DNA of 64,000 bases from Syntrophaceae bacterium UBA6078 (GTDB lineage: Bacteria > Desulfobacterota > Syntrophia > Syntrophales > UBA2210), in the NCBI GenBank assembly GCA_002428735.1, contig DIXO01000037.1, positions 38,282-102,281 of the forward strand, read 5' to 3'. Of this stretch, positions 18,349-25,949 are shown piece after piece. How positions within the stretch are numbered: the first letter of the stretch is position 1; the number at the start of each line of letters is the position of its first letter. The notes under the pieces were generated by a model. It worked only from the letters and a program-made list of their open reading frames with translations, ran no database searches and was not told the DNA's origin. The translations under genes and the position numbers were made by a program.

Positions 18349-18408
18349 TACTGAGGGGTAAAGGGCAAGCCCTTGAACCCTATTATTTCACATTCGAAAG
18401 CGGATGGT

Positions 18409-19647
18409 ATGAAAGCAAAGAAGAAGACCCGACACTACAAAACAGGCGATCTGATGCGGCTCTTCCTGGGCAGCTATCCGGCGCAGTCCCGGTATGCCGA
18501 GGCGTTTCGCACCCTGCGGACCAATATCCACTTCTCATTCATGGAAAAGGATTTCCAGACCCTGCTCATCACCAGCGCCGGCGCCGGGGAGGGGAAGACC
18601 AGTACCGCCGCCAATCTTGCCTACACCATGGCTCAGGCCGGGAAATCGGTCCTTCTTATCGATGCCGACCTCAGGAAACCCCTTCTCAGCAGCGCCCTTC
18701 CGGACAAAGAAACGGCGGGGCTCACCGGCCTTCTTTCCGATATCTTCGGGACGGATGTCCGGGAAGGCTCCCTTGATCAGTATGGGGTACACGATCTTTT
18801 CGCTCTCCTGTCCCTCAGGAATAAAACGGGGGTGCTCTCCCTTTCCGGGGAAGGCGAAACCATAGAGCTGTTCTTCCTGCAGGGCGATATGGCGGATCTG
18901 AACTGGCCCACACGGCCGGATGAGCAAAAGCTGCTCAATACCCTGATCAGAACCGATATGATTACCCCCCAGCAGGCGAAACTGGCCATGAGCCGTCAGA
19001 AGGATACCGGTCAGAAGCTCGGATTCGTTCTTGTCAGCATGGGGCTTCTGAACAGAGACGACCTGACGGGACCCCTGACCATCCACATGATGGAGGGACT
19101 CCGGACCGTGCTGCGGCTGAAGACGGGGACCTTCGCGTTCAAAGAACTCCCTGAATCCGATTTCGGCCACAACGCGTTCAATCCCGTCGATCTTAACCAG
19201 ATCTACCGGAAGGTCATCATCGGCGAAGAGGAATTCCCCTTTCTTCAGAAGAAGATACAGGCGGCCATCCTGGAGACGGGCGTGGACAACCTTTCCCTCC
19301 TGCCGGCGGGGAAACTTCCTCACAATCCATCCGAACTGCTTGGTTCGAAGCGCATGTCCTTTCTCATCTCCATCCTGAAGAAGCGGTTCGATACCCTCAT
19401 TATCGATTCCCCTCCCATCCTCCCCGCGAGCGACGCGATCCTCCTTGCCCCCCGGACGGACGGTGTTGTCCTGGTGGTGAAGTCGGGAATGATGAACCGG
19501 GAGATGGTCAAACGGGCCGTCGAGCAGCTCCGGCTGTCACATGCCAACCTGCTCGGGGTTGTTCTGAACGCGGTCGATACGAAGAGAGAAGGGTATTATA
19601 AGTATTATCACAAATACTACTCGAAATATTATGGACATGAAGCGTAA
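18409..19647 (+). CDS. BY-kinase (CpsD/CapB type) with inserted PATAN/DUF4388-like domain
   Basis: A 412-residue cytoplasmic tyrosine autokinase partner of the upstream Wzc-like protein. Walker A SAGAGEGKTST (near residue 55), Walker A' VLLIDADLRKP and Walker B TLIIDSPPI (near 335) are all present, and the C-terminus carries the tyrosine cluster YYKYYHKYYSKYYG. Between A' and B lies an extra segment of about 130 residues (about 115-250) with KTGVLSLSGEGETIELFFLQGD and LGFVLVSMGLLNRDDL, resembling PATAN/DUF4388 domains of signalling proteins. The kinase core seems otherwise complete. An upstream in-frame TTG at 18373 is an alternative start. Confidence 0.88.
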   Translation: MKAKKKTRHYKTGDLMRLFLGSYPAQSRYAEAFRTLRTNIHFSFMEKDFQTLLITSAGAGEGKTSTAANLAYTMAQAGKSVLLIDADLRKPLLSSALPDKETAGLTGLLSDIFGTDVREGSLDQYGVHDLFALLSLRNKTGVLSLSGEGETIELFFLQGDMADLNWPTRPDEQKLLNTLIRTDMITPQQAKLAMSRQKDTGQKLGFVLVSMGLLNRDDLTGPLTIHMMEGLRTVLRLKTGTFAFKELPESDFGHNAFNPVDLNQIYRKVIIGEEEFPFLQKKIQAAILETGVDNLSLLPAGKLPHNPSELLGSKRMSFLISILKKRFDTLIIDSPPILPASDAILLAPRTDGVVLVVKSGMMNREMVKRAVEQLRLSHANLLGVVLNAVDTKREGYYKYYHKYYSKYYGHEA

Positions 19648-21148
19648 CGAAGAACCCTCAAAGAGATTCTCTCTCGCATCTTTGAGCCTTCGATCGCGCC
19701 ATACACTCTGCGTCCTGATCCTGCTTTTCTCCCTGCCCGCCCTGTACATCCTCACGATCCGGCTCATGGCGGAAACGCATATCCACCGGGCCGGAAATCT
19801 GTTCAGAGAAGGGTATTACGGCCTCGCCCTCGCCCGGCTTCAGAAGGCTGATCGTCTCCTTCCCGGTGATTACCGGATACAGAAAGAACTGGGAAAAACA
19901 TACGACAAGCTGGCGGGGCTGCCGGGGGAGAAACAGCCCTTTCCTCTGATGCAAACCGCGCGGGAACACTACCGCGAAGCGTTCCGGCTCAACCCGCTCG
20001 ACGCGGAATCGGCCTATGCCCTGGCCCGGATCGAGGAGAAGCTGGCATACCTGGACCGCCGCCTCCATCCGGGAAAGAACATAACCGGATACGATCCCCT
20101 CGCGTACTTTCGGGAGGCCATACGCCTGCGGCCGAACGGGATCACCTATCACTACGCCCTGGCACAGCACCTCCACCGCGCGGGGGCACAGGAAGAACTC
20201 ATGTTGGCAGCACGCGCGCTTGCCCGCATTTACCCCCCCTCTTGGCGACAACTCAAAAAGGAGGTTTTCTGGTCACCCCCGATCATTGAGGCATACAAAG
20301 TTGGGCTTCATGAAGCCATAAACATAAAAACCTCTTCCCGTGACGCCCGAAGGAACATGTCTTATATGCTTGCGGACGAAAAGGAGTGGAAGGCAGCCAT
20401 TGACCATTATACGGAGGCTATCAACCACGTCAACAAAAGCGCTGGAGATTACTTGTATCTCGGGTTGCTTTACCTGCAGGACGGTCAGTTTAAAGAGGCT
20501 GAGATCAATTTTTTAAATGGTCTTGATATCAGTAGAACGAGAGAGCGTGATATGGAAAGGATCTACGGGATCTACACGGGGAAAAGACATCACAACGAGC
20601 TTTATCAGCTTTACCAAAAGGCACTGACCCGGTATGAAGGATCCGGCGCGATGGACATACTCCTCGCCCGGACACTGATCGATCTGAAACAATACAATCA
20701 TGCCCGGCGACTGCTCAGCGAGACAAACCTGAAAGAGCCCTCCGCCGAGGCCTGGTACTGGCTGGCCCGCGTCGCGGAAGCTGAACAGGACTGGAATGCC
20801 ATGGAACTGGCCATACAGAAAGCGACAGCCCTCGATCCGGCCAACAGCCGCTATCACCTGATCTTCTCGCAGGTACTCAAGAGGCGAAACAAACTGGAGC
20901 GTGCCGAACGGGAGGCGAGCCTTGCCGTTGGCTACCAGGAAAACCCCTCGCCATGGCTCTATAACCACCGCGCAGGGGTACGCTGGTCCATGAAAGACTA
21001 CGCTGGCGCCTTGAACGACTGGAAAGCGGCGATCGCCCTCAAACCCGACCAGGCCTCCTTTTACGCGCAAGCCGCCGAGGCCTGTATTAAAATGGGAGAC
21101 CTGGCCCAGGCGAAAGAATACGCCCGGAAGGCTTCCGCCCTTAATTAG
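19631..21148 (+). CDS. Membrane-anchored TPR protein of the exopolysaccharide cluster
   Basis: 505 residues overlapping the kinase gene by 17 bp. One N-terminal membrane helix (about 28-46) is followed by tetratricopeptide repeats through to the C-terminus, for example GNLFREGYYGLALARLQKADRL, AREHYREAFRLNPLDAESAY and YAGALNDWKAAIALKPDQASF. Such proteins scaffold polysaccharide synthesis complexes and are often paired with, or fused to, an O-antigen ligase. The likely partner ligase gene now lies 8.5 kb away beyond an accessory island. Its TAG stop lies inside the first copy of the island repeat (TTAGGGACAG). Confidence 0.85.
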   Translation: MDMKRNEEPSKRFSLASLSLRSRHTLCVLILLFSLPALYILTIRLMAETHIHRAGNLFREGYYGLALARLQKADRLLPGDYRIQKELGKTYDKLAGLPGEKQPFPLMQTAREHYREAFRLNPLDAESAYALARIEEKLAYLDRRLHPGKNITGYDPLAYFREAIRLRPNGITYHYALAQHLHRAGAQEELMLAARALARIYPPSWRQLKKEVFWSPPIIEAYKVGLHEAINIKTSSRDARRNMSYMLADEKEWKAAIDHYTEAINHVNKSAGDYLYLGLLYLQDGQFKEAEINFLNGLDISRTRERDMERIYGIYTGKRHHNELYQLYQKALTRYEGSGAMDILLARTLIDLKQYNHARRLLSETNLKEPSAEAWYWLARVAEAEQDWNAMELAIQKATALDPANSRYHLIFSQVLKRRNKLERAEREASLAVGYQENPSPWLYNHRAGVRWSMKDYAGALNDWKAAIALKPDQASFYAQAAEACIKMGDLAQAKEYARKASALN

Positions 21149-21210
21149 GGACAGAGCCCCTATTTAAGACAGATCGTTACATAGAATACAATAATAGGGG
21201 CTCTGTCCCT
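21147..21210. repeat. Inverted pair of the 19-bp island repeat
   Basis: AGGGACAGAGCCCCTATTT (21147-21165) and its complement AATAGGGGCTCTGTCCCT (21193-21210) face each other across about 27 bp, giving an 18-bp perfect stem. This marks the left edge of the island directly after the TPR stop codon. Confidence 0.9.
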
Positions 21211-21349
21211 CATTACGGCATCTTTTGTACTTAAGATTTTTCCCCGGATGCCGAAATACCAAATAAGAATACATATGAAATCACGCCTCGTGTGACTGAC
21301 GGGGCGGAGCTGTAAGATATTTCCAGGTGTGCAGGCGAGGACACGGACC

Positions 21350-22036
21350 ATGGCGGTAAAACCAACCTATGAAGAACTGGAGGAGACCGTCCAGCAACTG
21401 AGGAACGCCGAGCTCGACAGCCGCCGGATGGAAGAGCTGCTCAAGGACGAACTCGTCCGGTGGCGCATTCTGTTCGAACAGGCAAGCGACGGGATTGTGA
21501 TTCTGGACGAAAATGGAAAAGTCTATGAGGCAAACAAACGGTATGCCGAAATTCTTGGATACACCCCGGAAGAAATGCGTCACCTTCATGTCTGGGACTG
21601 GGATACCGTCTTTACGCCGGAACAACTGGTCGTCATGATCCGCGAAATCGATGACGCGGGAGCCCACTTCGAAACCCAGCAGCGCCGCAAGGACGGCTCA
21701 ATGGTCGATATAGAACTCAGCAACAACGGCGCGGTGTACCGGGGAGAAAAGCTGGTATTCTGCGTGTGCCGGGATATCACCGACCGCAAACGGGCCGAGA
21801 GGGAACGGGAAAAACTGATCGAAGACCTCCGGAAAGCACTGGCGGAAATCAAGACCTTAAAGGGCATCATGCCCATATGCTCGTATTGCAAAAAGATTCG
21901 AGACGATACCGGCTATTGGAATCAACTCGACCAGTACATCAAAGAACATTCCGAAGCAAAATTGAGCCACGGCGTTTGCCCCGAATGCGCCAAAAAGTAT
22001 TTCTCCGACTACATGGAAGAAACCGAAGCGGGGTAA
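21350..22036 (+). CDS. Single-PAS sensor protein with CxxC/CxxC tail
   Basis: 228 residues. A coiled-coil N-terminus (about 5-35) leads to one PAS domain (about 40-155, FEQASDGIVILDENGKVYEAN). Then comes a linker helix (DRKRAEREREKLIEDLRKAL) and a tail with PICSYCKKIRDDTGYW and CPECAKKYF, a four-cysteine pattern likely to bind metal. No kinase, GGDEF or HTH follows, so the output is unknown. Similar tails are common in deltaproteobacterial PAS and response-regulator proteins. The last 362 bp are duplicated at 22867-23228. It stops with TAA immediately before a repeat copy. Confidence 0.85.
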   Translation: MAVKPTYEELEETVQQLRNAELDSRRMEELLKDELVRWRILFEQASDGIVILDENGKVYEANKRYAEILGYTPEEMRHLHVWDWDTVFTPEQLVVMIREIDDAGAHFETQQRRKDGSMVDIELSNNGAVYRGEKLVFCVCRDITDRKRAEREREKLIEDLRKALAEIKTLKGIMPICSYCKKIRDDTGYWNQLDQYIKEHSEAKLSHGVCPECAKKYFSDYMEETEAG

Positions 22037-22059
22037 TTAGGGACAGAGCCCCTATTCTT
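22037..22059 (+). repeat. Island repeat, forward, left end of Phd/PIN cassette
   Basis: TTAGGGACAGAGCCCCTATT directly follows the PAS stop codon. With the reverse copy at 22841 it brackets the Phd/PIN module, giving an 820-bp unit with inverted ends. Confidence 0.9.
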
Positions 22060-22079
22060 AACAAACCACCACTACTCTC

Positions 22080-22108
22080 TTGATTATAGCTATAAAGATG
22101 GCTATAAT
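22080..22108 (+). promoter_or_regulatory. Promoter and operator of Phd/PIN module
   Basis: TTGATT (22080-22085) and TATAAT (22103-22108) are 17 bp apart. A palindrome TTATAGCTATAA (22084-22095) overlaps the -35, and GCTATAA recurs at 22101-22107; these are likely antitoxin-binding sites for autoregulation. Confidence 0.7.
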
Positions 22109-22143
22109 AAAAACCAAAAAGACAGGGCAGCGAGGTGGTAGTC

Positions 22144-22422
22144 ATGCAAAAACAATTTTCCATAGCTGAAGCAAAGAATAGATTGCCCACCATAATCCAT
22201 TATGTCGAAAAAGGGCCATCCGTCGAATTGACCCGGCGTGGAAAGCCGGTTGCCGTATTGCTATCGGTTCAGGAATATGAGCGGCTCAGCCGCGAATATA
22301 CAGGGTTTTGGAGTGCCATTTCAGAATTTCGGCGCAAGGTTGAGGATGAAGGGGCCGAGATCACTGACACGGATTTCACCGAGCTTCGGGACCGTTCTGC
22401 CGGAAGAGAAGTCGGGCTCTAG
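22144..22422 (+). CDS. Phd/YefM-type antitoxin
   Basis: 92 residues from the ATG at 22144. The N-terminal Phd DNA-binding fold shows QFSIAEAKNRLPTIIHYVEKG and RRGKPVAVLLSVQEYERL; the flexible C-terminus would wrap the toxin. It ends 3 bp before the PIN toxin start. Phd antitoxins usually pair with Doc or YoeB, but pairing with PIN toxins is also common. Confidence 0.88.
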   Translation: MQKQFSIAEAKNRLPTIIHYVEKGPSVELTRRGKPVAVLLSVQEYERLSREYTGFWSAISEFRRKVEDEGAEITDTDFTELRDRSAGREVGL

Positions 22423-22425
22423 CTG

Positions 22426-22839
22426 ATGAAATATCTCCTTGATACGAACGTGCTCTCAGAGGCTGTGAAAACGGCCCCGGATATGTCTATCATGGAGATG
22501 TTCGAAAAATACCAGCACGAAATAGTTACTGCCGCGCCTGTTTGGCATGAGCTTCAGTTCGGTTGCCAGCGCCTTCCGGAGTCCCGTAAACGCCACATTA
22601 TCGCCTCATTCCTTAACGACATTGTCAAGCGCACGATACCCATTCTCCCCTATGACGACAGGGCGGCAGAGTGGCATGCGAGAGAACGTGCCAGATTATC
22701 GTTGCAAGGCTTGACATCATCATTTGTTGATGGACAGATCGCGGCAATATCCGCGGTGAATGATCTGATTCTGGTAACACGTAACATTCCCGATTTTAGA
22801 TACTTCGTAAAGCTGAAGACAGAAAACTGGCATAGTTGA
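22426..22839 (+). CDS. PIN-domain (VapC-like) toxin
   Basis: A 137-residue endoribonuclease predicted to cleave tRNA, rRNA or mRNA. Acidic residues are visible in YLLDTNVLSEAV (N-terminus), VWHELQFG and SSFVDGQIAA, plus the final TRNIPDF block. Translationally coupled to the antitoxin. The cassette ends 2 bp later at a reverse repeat copy. Confidence 0.9.
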   Translation: MKYLLDTNVLSEAVKTAPDMSIMEMFEKYQHEIVTAAPVWHELQFGCQRLPESRKRHIIASFLNDIVKRTIPILPYDDRAAEWHARERARLSLQGLTSSFVDGQIAAISAVNDLILVTRNIPDFRYFVKLKTENWHS

Positions 22840-22840
22840 A

Positions 22841-22866
22841 AACAGGGGCTCTGTCCCTCATTACCC
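22841..22866 (-). repeat. Island repeat, reverse, right end of Phd/PIN cassette
   Basis: AACAGGGGCTCTGTCCCTCA followed by TTACC. The duplicated PAS fragment starts at the very next base (22867). Confidence 0.9.
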
Positions 22867-23243
22867 TCGAAACCCAGCAGCGCCGCAAGGACGGCTCAAT
22901 GGTCGATATAGAACTCAGCAACAACGGCGCGGTGTACCGGGGAGAAAAGCTTGTATTCTGCGTGTGCCGGGATACCACCGACCGCAAACGGGCCGAGAGG
23001 GAACGGGAAAAACTGATCGAAGACCTCCGGAAAGCGCGGGCTGAAATCAAGACCTTAAAGGGCATCATGCCCATATGCTCGTACTGCAAAAAGATTCGAG
23101 ACGATACCGGCTATTGGAATCAACTCGACCAGTACATCAAAGAACATTCCGAAGCAAAATTGAGCCACGGCGTTTGCCCCGAATCCGCCAAAAAGTATTT
23201 CTCCGACTACATGGAAGAACCCGAAGCGAAAGCCAATCCCTGA
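22867..23243 (+). pseudogene. Duplicate of the PAS gene 3' end
   Basis: Positions 22867-23228 repeat 21669-22030 base for base in length (362 bp) with about ten substitutions, i.e. roughly 97% identity by eye. It lacks the N-terminal half of the PAS domain, so it is not a working sensor. One substitution turns the last CxxC into CPESAKK. The frame stays open and ends EPEAKANP, so a short peptide could be made if a start were supplied. It sits just outside the Phd/PIN cassette. Confidence 0.85.
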
Positions 23244-23268
23244 TCCCCCCATCCCATTAAGGAAGCGA

Positions 23269-23304
23269 TTGACATTTTCCCCATAGCGTTATACATTGTA
23301 TAAC
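23269..23304 (+). promoter_or_regulatory. Promoter and palindromic operator of RHH/RelE module
   Basis: TTGACA at 23269-23274 with TACATT 17 bp later (23292-23297). A perfect palindrome GTTATACATTGTATAAC (23288-23304) covers the -10, as expected for a ribbon-helix-helix autorepressor. Confidence 0.75.
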
Positions 23305-23321
23305 ACAAAAGGAGAAACGCC

Positions 23322-23534
23322 ATGCTTGCGATACGACTCGACAAAGAGATAGAGGAGGATCTGGACCTCCTGGCCAGGACCCGTGGCAGTAACCGTAGTG
23401 CCTTGGTGCGTGAAGCGATTTTGCAATACCTGGAGGATAACGAGGATTTGGATCTGCTCAAACAGGCCCAGTCCCAAACGCGCGGCAGCAAATCGCTCAA
23501 GCAATTGAGAAGAGATCTTGGCCTGGACAGTTGA
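23322..23534 (+). CDS. Ribbon-helix-helix antitoxin (RelB/CopG-like)
   Basis: 70 residues. The N-terminal MLAIRLDKEIEEDLDLLARTRGSNRSALVREAI is a canonical MetJ/Arc strand plus two helices. A good Shine-Dalgarno (AAAGGAG) precedes the ATG. The gene overlaps the toxin by 17 bp. It probably binds the palindrome just upstream. Confidence 0.88.
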   Translation: MLAIRLDKEIEEDLDLLARTRGSNRSALVREAILQYLEDNEDLDLLKQAQSQTRGSKSLKQLRRDLGLDS

Positions 23535-23790
23535 AATCAGCGACATTGCCGAACGGCAATTGAGAAAACTGGATCGGCCGGTGCAAGAACGTATTTTAGG
23601 GTGGCTCGACGACAGGATCGAGGGATGCAAAAACCCCCGGCATTTTGGAGAACCGCTGAGAGGTGATCGGGTCGGCTACTGGCGATATCGAATTGGAGAC
23701 TACAGGGTGCTGTGCGACATACAGGACAAGAAAGTAATAGTACTGGTTCTCACCATTGGCCATCGCCGTCAGGTTTACAAACGCGGATAA
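23518..23790 (+). CDS. RelE/ParE-family toxin
   Basis: 90 residues from a TTG start inside the antitoxin gene, giving the family-typical opening MAWTVEISDIAERQLRKLD. The core GDRVGYWRYRIGDYRVLCDIQDKKVIVLVLTIGHRRQVY has the Arg/Tyr pattern of ribosome-dependent mRNA interferases of the RelE branch. Confidence 0.9.
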   Translation: MAWTVEISDIAERQLRKLDRPVQERILGWLDDRIEGCKNPRHFGEPLRGDRVGYWRYRIGDYRVLCDIQDKKVIVLVLTIGHRRQVYKRG

Positions 23791-23970
23791 ATGAGCACCG
23801 GCGCGCGAGACGTGAAGTGTAAAACTTAATCCTGAGAAATAGGGGCTCTGTCCCTCATTACCCCTTTAGATAAACATTTTCCCTGTGATTACAGAGTCAT
23901 TGAACATTAAACATTCTAACATTAAACATTCAACATTGATAAATATGGGCTCTGTCCCTATTTTTGAATC
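23791..23970. repeat. Two reverse island repeats with AACATT filler
   Basis: AAATAGGGGCTCTGTCCCTC at 23837-23856 and a degenerate ATGGGCTCTGTCCCTATTTT at 23945-23964 flank an AT-rich run of AACATTAAACATT-type units (about 23896-23940). No ORF here. Confidence 0.85.
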
Positions 23971-24033
23971 TTGACATTCTTCCCTTACACCCCTATAATT
24001 GGTCCCAGTTTTATGGCCCAGTATTAAGGCCAT
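23971..24033 (+). promoter_or_regulatory. Consensus promoter and operator of the MazF module
   Basis: A perfect sigma70 promoter: TTGACA (23971-23976), 17 bp, TATAAT (23994-23999). Downstream ATGGCC (24013-24018) and GGCCAT (24028-24033) form an inverted repeat, probably the operator. Confidence 0.8.
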
Positions 24034-24045
24034 CAAGGAGGCGCC

Positions 24046-24279
24046 ATGCAACAGGCGAAATTCAGTTGTCAAGAAGATCAGCTTCAATTTTTAGATAATC
24101 ATAAGGAATACGGATTTAAAGATAAAAGCTCCATGGTGCGTGAATCGCTGAACCTGTTAAGGGAAAAGCTGGAAGCGCAGCGTTTGAGGGAGTCGGCTGA
24201 TTTATATGCTGAAACGTACCGGGAAGATTCCGAACTCAAGGCATTGACACACTCTTCCGTACAGGATTGGCCCGAATGA
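24046..24279 (+). CDS. Antitoxin of MazF module (MazE/RHH-like)
   Basis: 77 residues beginning MQQAKFSCQEDQLQFLDNH after AAGGAGG. The first 45 residues fit a ribbon-helix-helix dimer (strand FSCQEDQLQFLD, helix SSMVRESLNLLREKL) and the C-terminal part ends in DWPE, like antitoxin tails that plug MazF. Assignment rests mainly on the adjacent toxin. Confidence 0.75.
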   Translation: MQQAKFSCQEDQLQFLDNHKEYGFKDKSSMVRESLNLLREKLEAQRLRESADLYAETYREDSELKALTHSSVQDWPE

Positions 24280-24629
24280 CACCCATGGAACGAGGCATGA
24301 TTATCGACATCGATCTCGATCCGGTACAGGGATCTGAGACAGGTAAAGTACGACCGTGCGTGGTTGTAACCAATGATATCTATAACGCGCGCGTCCCCGT
24401 CATTCAGGTTGTGCCGATCACGGCCTGGAATGAGAAGAAGGAGCGCATCAAGACTAACGTGGCTCTGATACCATCAGAGATCAACGGGCTTGATAAAAAG
24501 TCAGTCGCCGACTGTCTCCAAACGCGGCCGATTGACTATCATGCGCGACTGTCTCGGATACGAGGCAGATTAAATAAGGACGATATGCGCTTGATTGACC
24601 AGGCCTTGAAAGCGGTTTTTTCCCTGTAA
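24276..24629 (+). CDS. MazF/PemK-type mRNA interferase
   Basis: 117 residues starting in an ATGA overlap with the antitoxin. The family features are GMIIDIDLDPVQGSETGKVRPCVVVTNDIYN, VPITAW and SVADCLQTRPIDYHARLSRIRGRL. Canonical MazF has DxxPxxGxExxKxRPxxV. This is a sequence-specific endoribonuclease. The final 17 codons recur in a fragment at 25717. Confidence 0.92.
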   Translation: MTPMERGMIIDIDLDPVQGSETGKVRPCVVVTNDIYNARVPVIQVVPITAWNEKKERIKTNVALIPSEINGLDKKSVADCLQTRPIDYHARLSRIRGRLNKDDMRLIDQALKAVFSL

Positions 24630-24708
24630 TTACATGGTCATTGAACATTCAACATTCAACACTAAACATTCATAAATACGGGCTCTGTCCCTAATTAGCT
24701 AATTAGAT
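24630..24708. repeat. AACATT run and reverse island repeat
   Basis: TTGAACATTCAACATTCAAC and relatives at about 24641-24672, then ATACGGGCTCTGTCCCTAAT at 24676-24695. TTGAAC and CATAAA with about 17 bp between could work as a weak promoter for the next gene. Confidence 0.75.
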
Positions 24709-25032
24709 ATGACAATAAACCCCAAAATTAAAGACCTGTTTCCTACTATAAAGCATCTTTTCTGGTGGGTGCCTGAAAGCGAGTTGGCATCACTCAGTGA
24801 CGAAGCCATCGTGGAGTCTATACTCAATAATGGCAACGAAAAAACAGTTAAGCAACTTCTTGATTATTATGGAATCGAGTACGTAGCTGAAATCTTCAAC
24901 AGGCAGATATCGGGCAGACGAAATAATTATCGGCCCCGGACCGTCTATTTCTTTCAAAAATATTTTCAACGGCATACACAGAATGGCCAAAATAATCATG
25001 TTCAAACATATTCTGACAGCAAATCAGCTTAA
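24709..25032 (+). CDS. DUF6922-like protein, putative antitoxin partner of AbiEii-like toxin
   Basis: 107 residues with LFWWVPESELASLSDEAIVE and NEKTVKQLLDYYGIEYVAEIF followed by a basic segment. This pattern (LFWD...E.ii..vl..G....v..ll..YG...i.ev) is the one I associate with DUF6922 proteins next to nucleotidyltransferase toxins (from memory). It overlaps the next gene by 50 bp. No own promoter is obvious apart from the repeat. Confidence 0.6.
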   Translation: MTINPKIKDLFPTIKHLFWWVPESELASLSDEAIVESILNNGNEKTVKQLLDYYGIEYVAEIFNRQISGRRNNYRPRTVYFFQKYFQRHTQNGQNNHVQTYSDSKSA

Positions 25033-25615
25033 ACTCTTGCCCCTGGTTAAAGAATTTTCACTGGATTATTATCTGGTCGGCGGTACAGCCATTGCGCTTC
25101 ATCTGGGACATCGGCGCTCCATAGATTTTGATCTATTCACTTACGGCAGGCTTAAAAAACAATCCATCAAAAGGACCATCGACCGCCATCAATACCCCGT
25201 ATCCGATGTCCTTTTTGAAGATTCCGAACAGCTCCATCTTGTCGTTCATGATGTCAAGCTCACGTTTTTTTCCTATCCATATCAGATTGATGCGCCAGTA
25301 GATTTTGACCGGATTATCCATATGCCGGATCTTCTGACCCTTGCCGCCATGAAGGCGTATGCTTTAGGCGGCAGAGCGAAATGGAAAGACTACGTGGACC
25401 TCTATATTCTGCTGCGGGATCACGTTTCCCTGGCGCAAATCTCTGAAAAATCGAAAGCTCTTTTCGGTGCCTATTACAACGAAAAATTATTTCGTGAACA
25501 GCTCTGTTACTTTCAAGATGTTGATTATTCTGAAAAAGTGGACTTTGTCGTTCAAGCGGTTTCTGATGAAGAGATCAAAAAATTCCTGACCGATATTGCA
25601 ACAGAACCCTTTTAG
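24983..25615 (+). CDS. AbiEii-like nucleotidyltransferase (type IV TA-like toxin)
   Basis: 210 residues (ATG 24998 is an alternative start). The nucleotidyltransferase motif YYLVGGTAIALHLGHRRSIDFDLFT near residue 35 gives GG...(D/S)xD. A later MPDLLTLAAMKAYALGGRAKWKDYVDLYIL matches the AbiEii/DUF1814 family, including KxxDxxDL. Relatives transfer nucleotides to tRNA and stop growth. It is AT-richer than the core genes. The partner is the overlapping upstream gene rather than a classical AbiEi. Confidence 0.85.
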   Translation: MAKIIMFKHILTANQLKLLPLVKEFSLDYYLVGGTAIALHLGHRRSIDFDLFTYGRLKKQSIKRTIDRHQYPVSDVLFEDSEQLHLVVHDVKLTFFSYPYQIDAPVDFDRIIHMPDLLTLAAMKAYALGGRAKWKDYVDLYILLRDHVSLAQISEKSKALFGAYYNEKLFREQLCYFQDVDYSEKVDFVVQAVSDEEIKKFLTDIATEPF

Positions 25616-25949
25616 ATACACATTCAGTACTGCTGGAAATGACCACCTTAGAATACGCATCGAAATTGTTTCACACCCCAAAAAATAGGGGCTTTGTCCC
25701 CCATTGACCGAAACAGGGACGATATGCGCTTGATTGACCAGGCCTTGAAAGCGGTTTTTTCCCTGTAATTACATGGTCATTGAACATTCAACATTCAACA
25801 TCAAACATTGATAAATAGGGGCTCTGTCCCTCATTGACCACAGAGTCATTCAACATTAAACATTTAAAATCAAACATTGATAAATACGCGCTCTGTCCCT
25901 CATTAATTCAGTGGTTGATAATCAGCCATTGAATGGTTATAATTCACCC
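25616..25949. repeat. 334-bp repeat block with four repeat features and a mazF fragment
   Basis: Holds reverse island repeats at 25685-25703 (variant GGGGCTTTGTCCCC), 25815-25833 and 25886-25904 (variant ACGCGCTCTGTCCCT). AACATT runs sit between them, and there is a duplicated piece of mazF with its downstream repeat (25717-25831). No complete gene. Confidence 0.85.
25717..25768 (+). pseudogene. Duplicate of the mazF 3' end
   Basis: 25717-25768 is identical to the last 17 codons and stop of mazF (24578-24629). The identity runs on into the following AACATT run and repeat core (to about 25831), so about 115 bp is duplicated. The AbiEii-like cassette lies between the copies. Confidence 0.9.
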
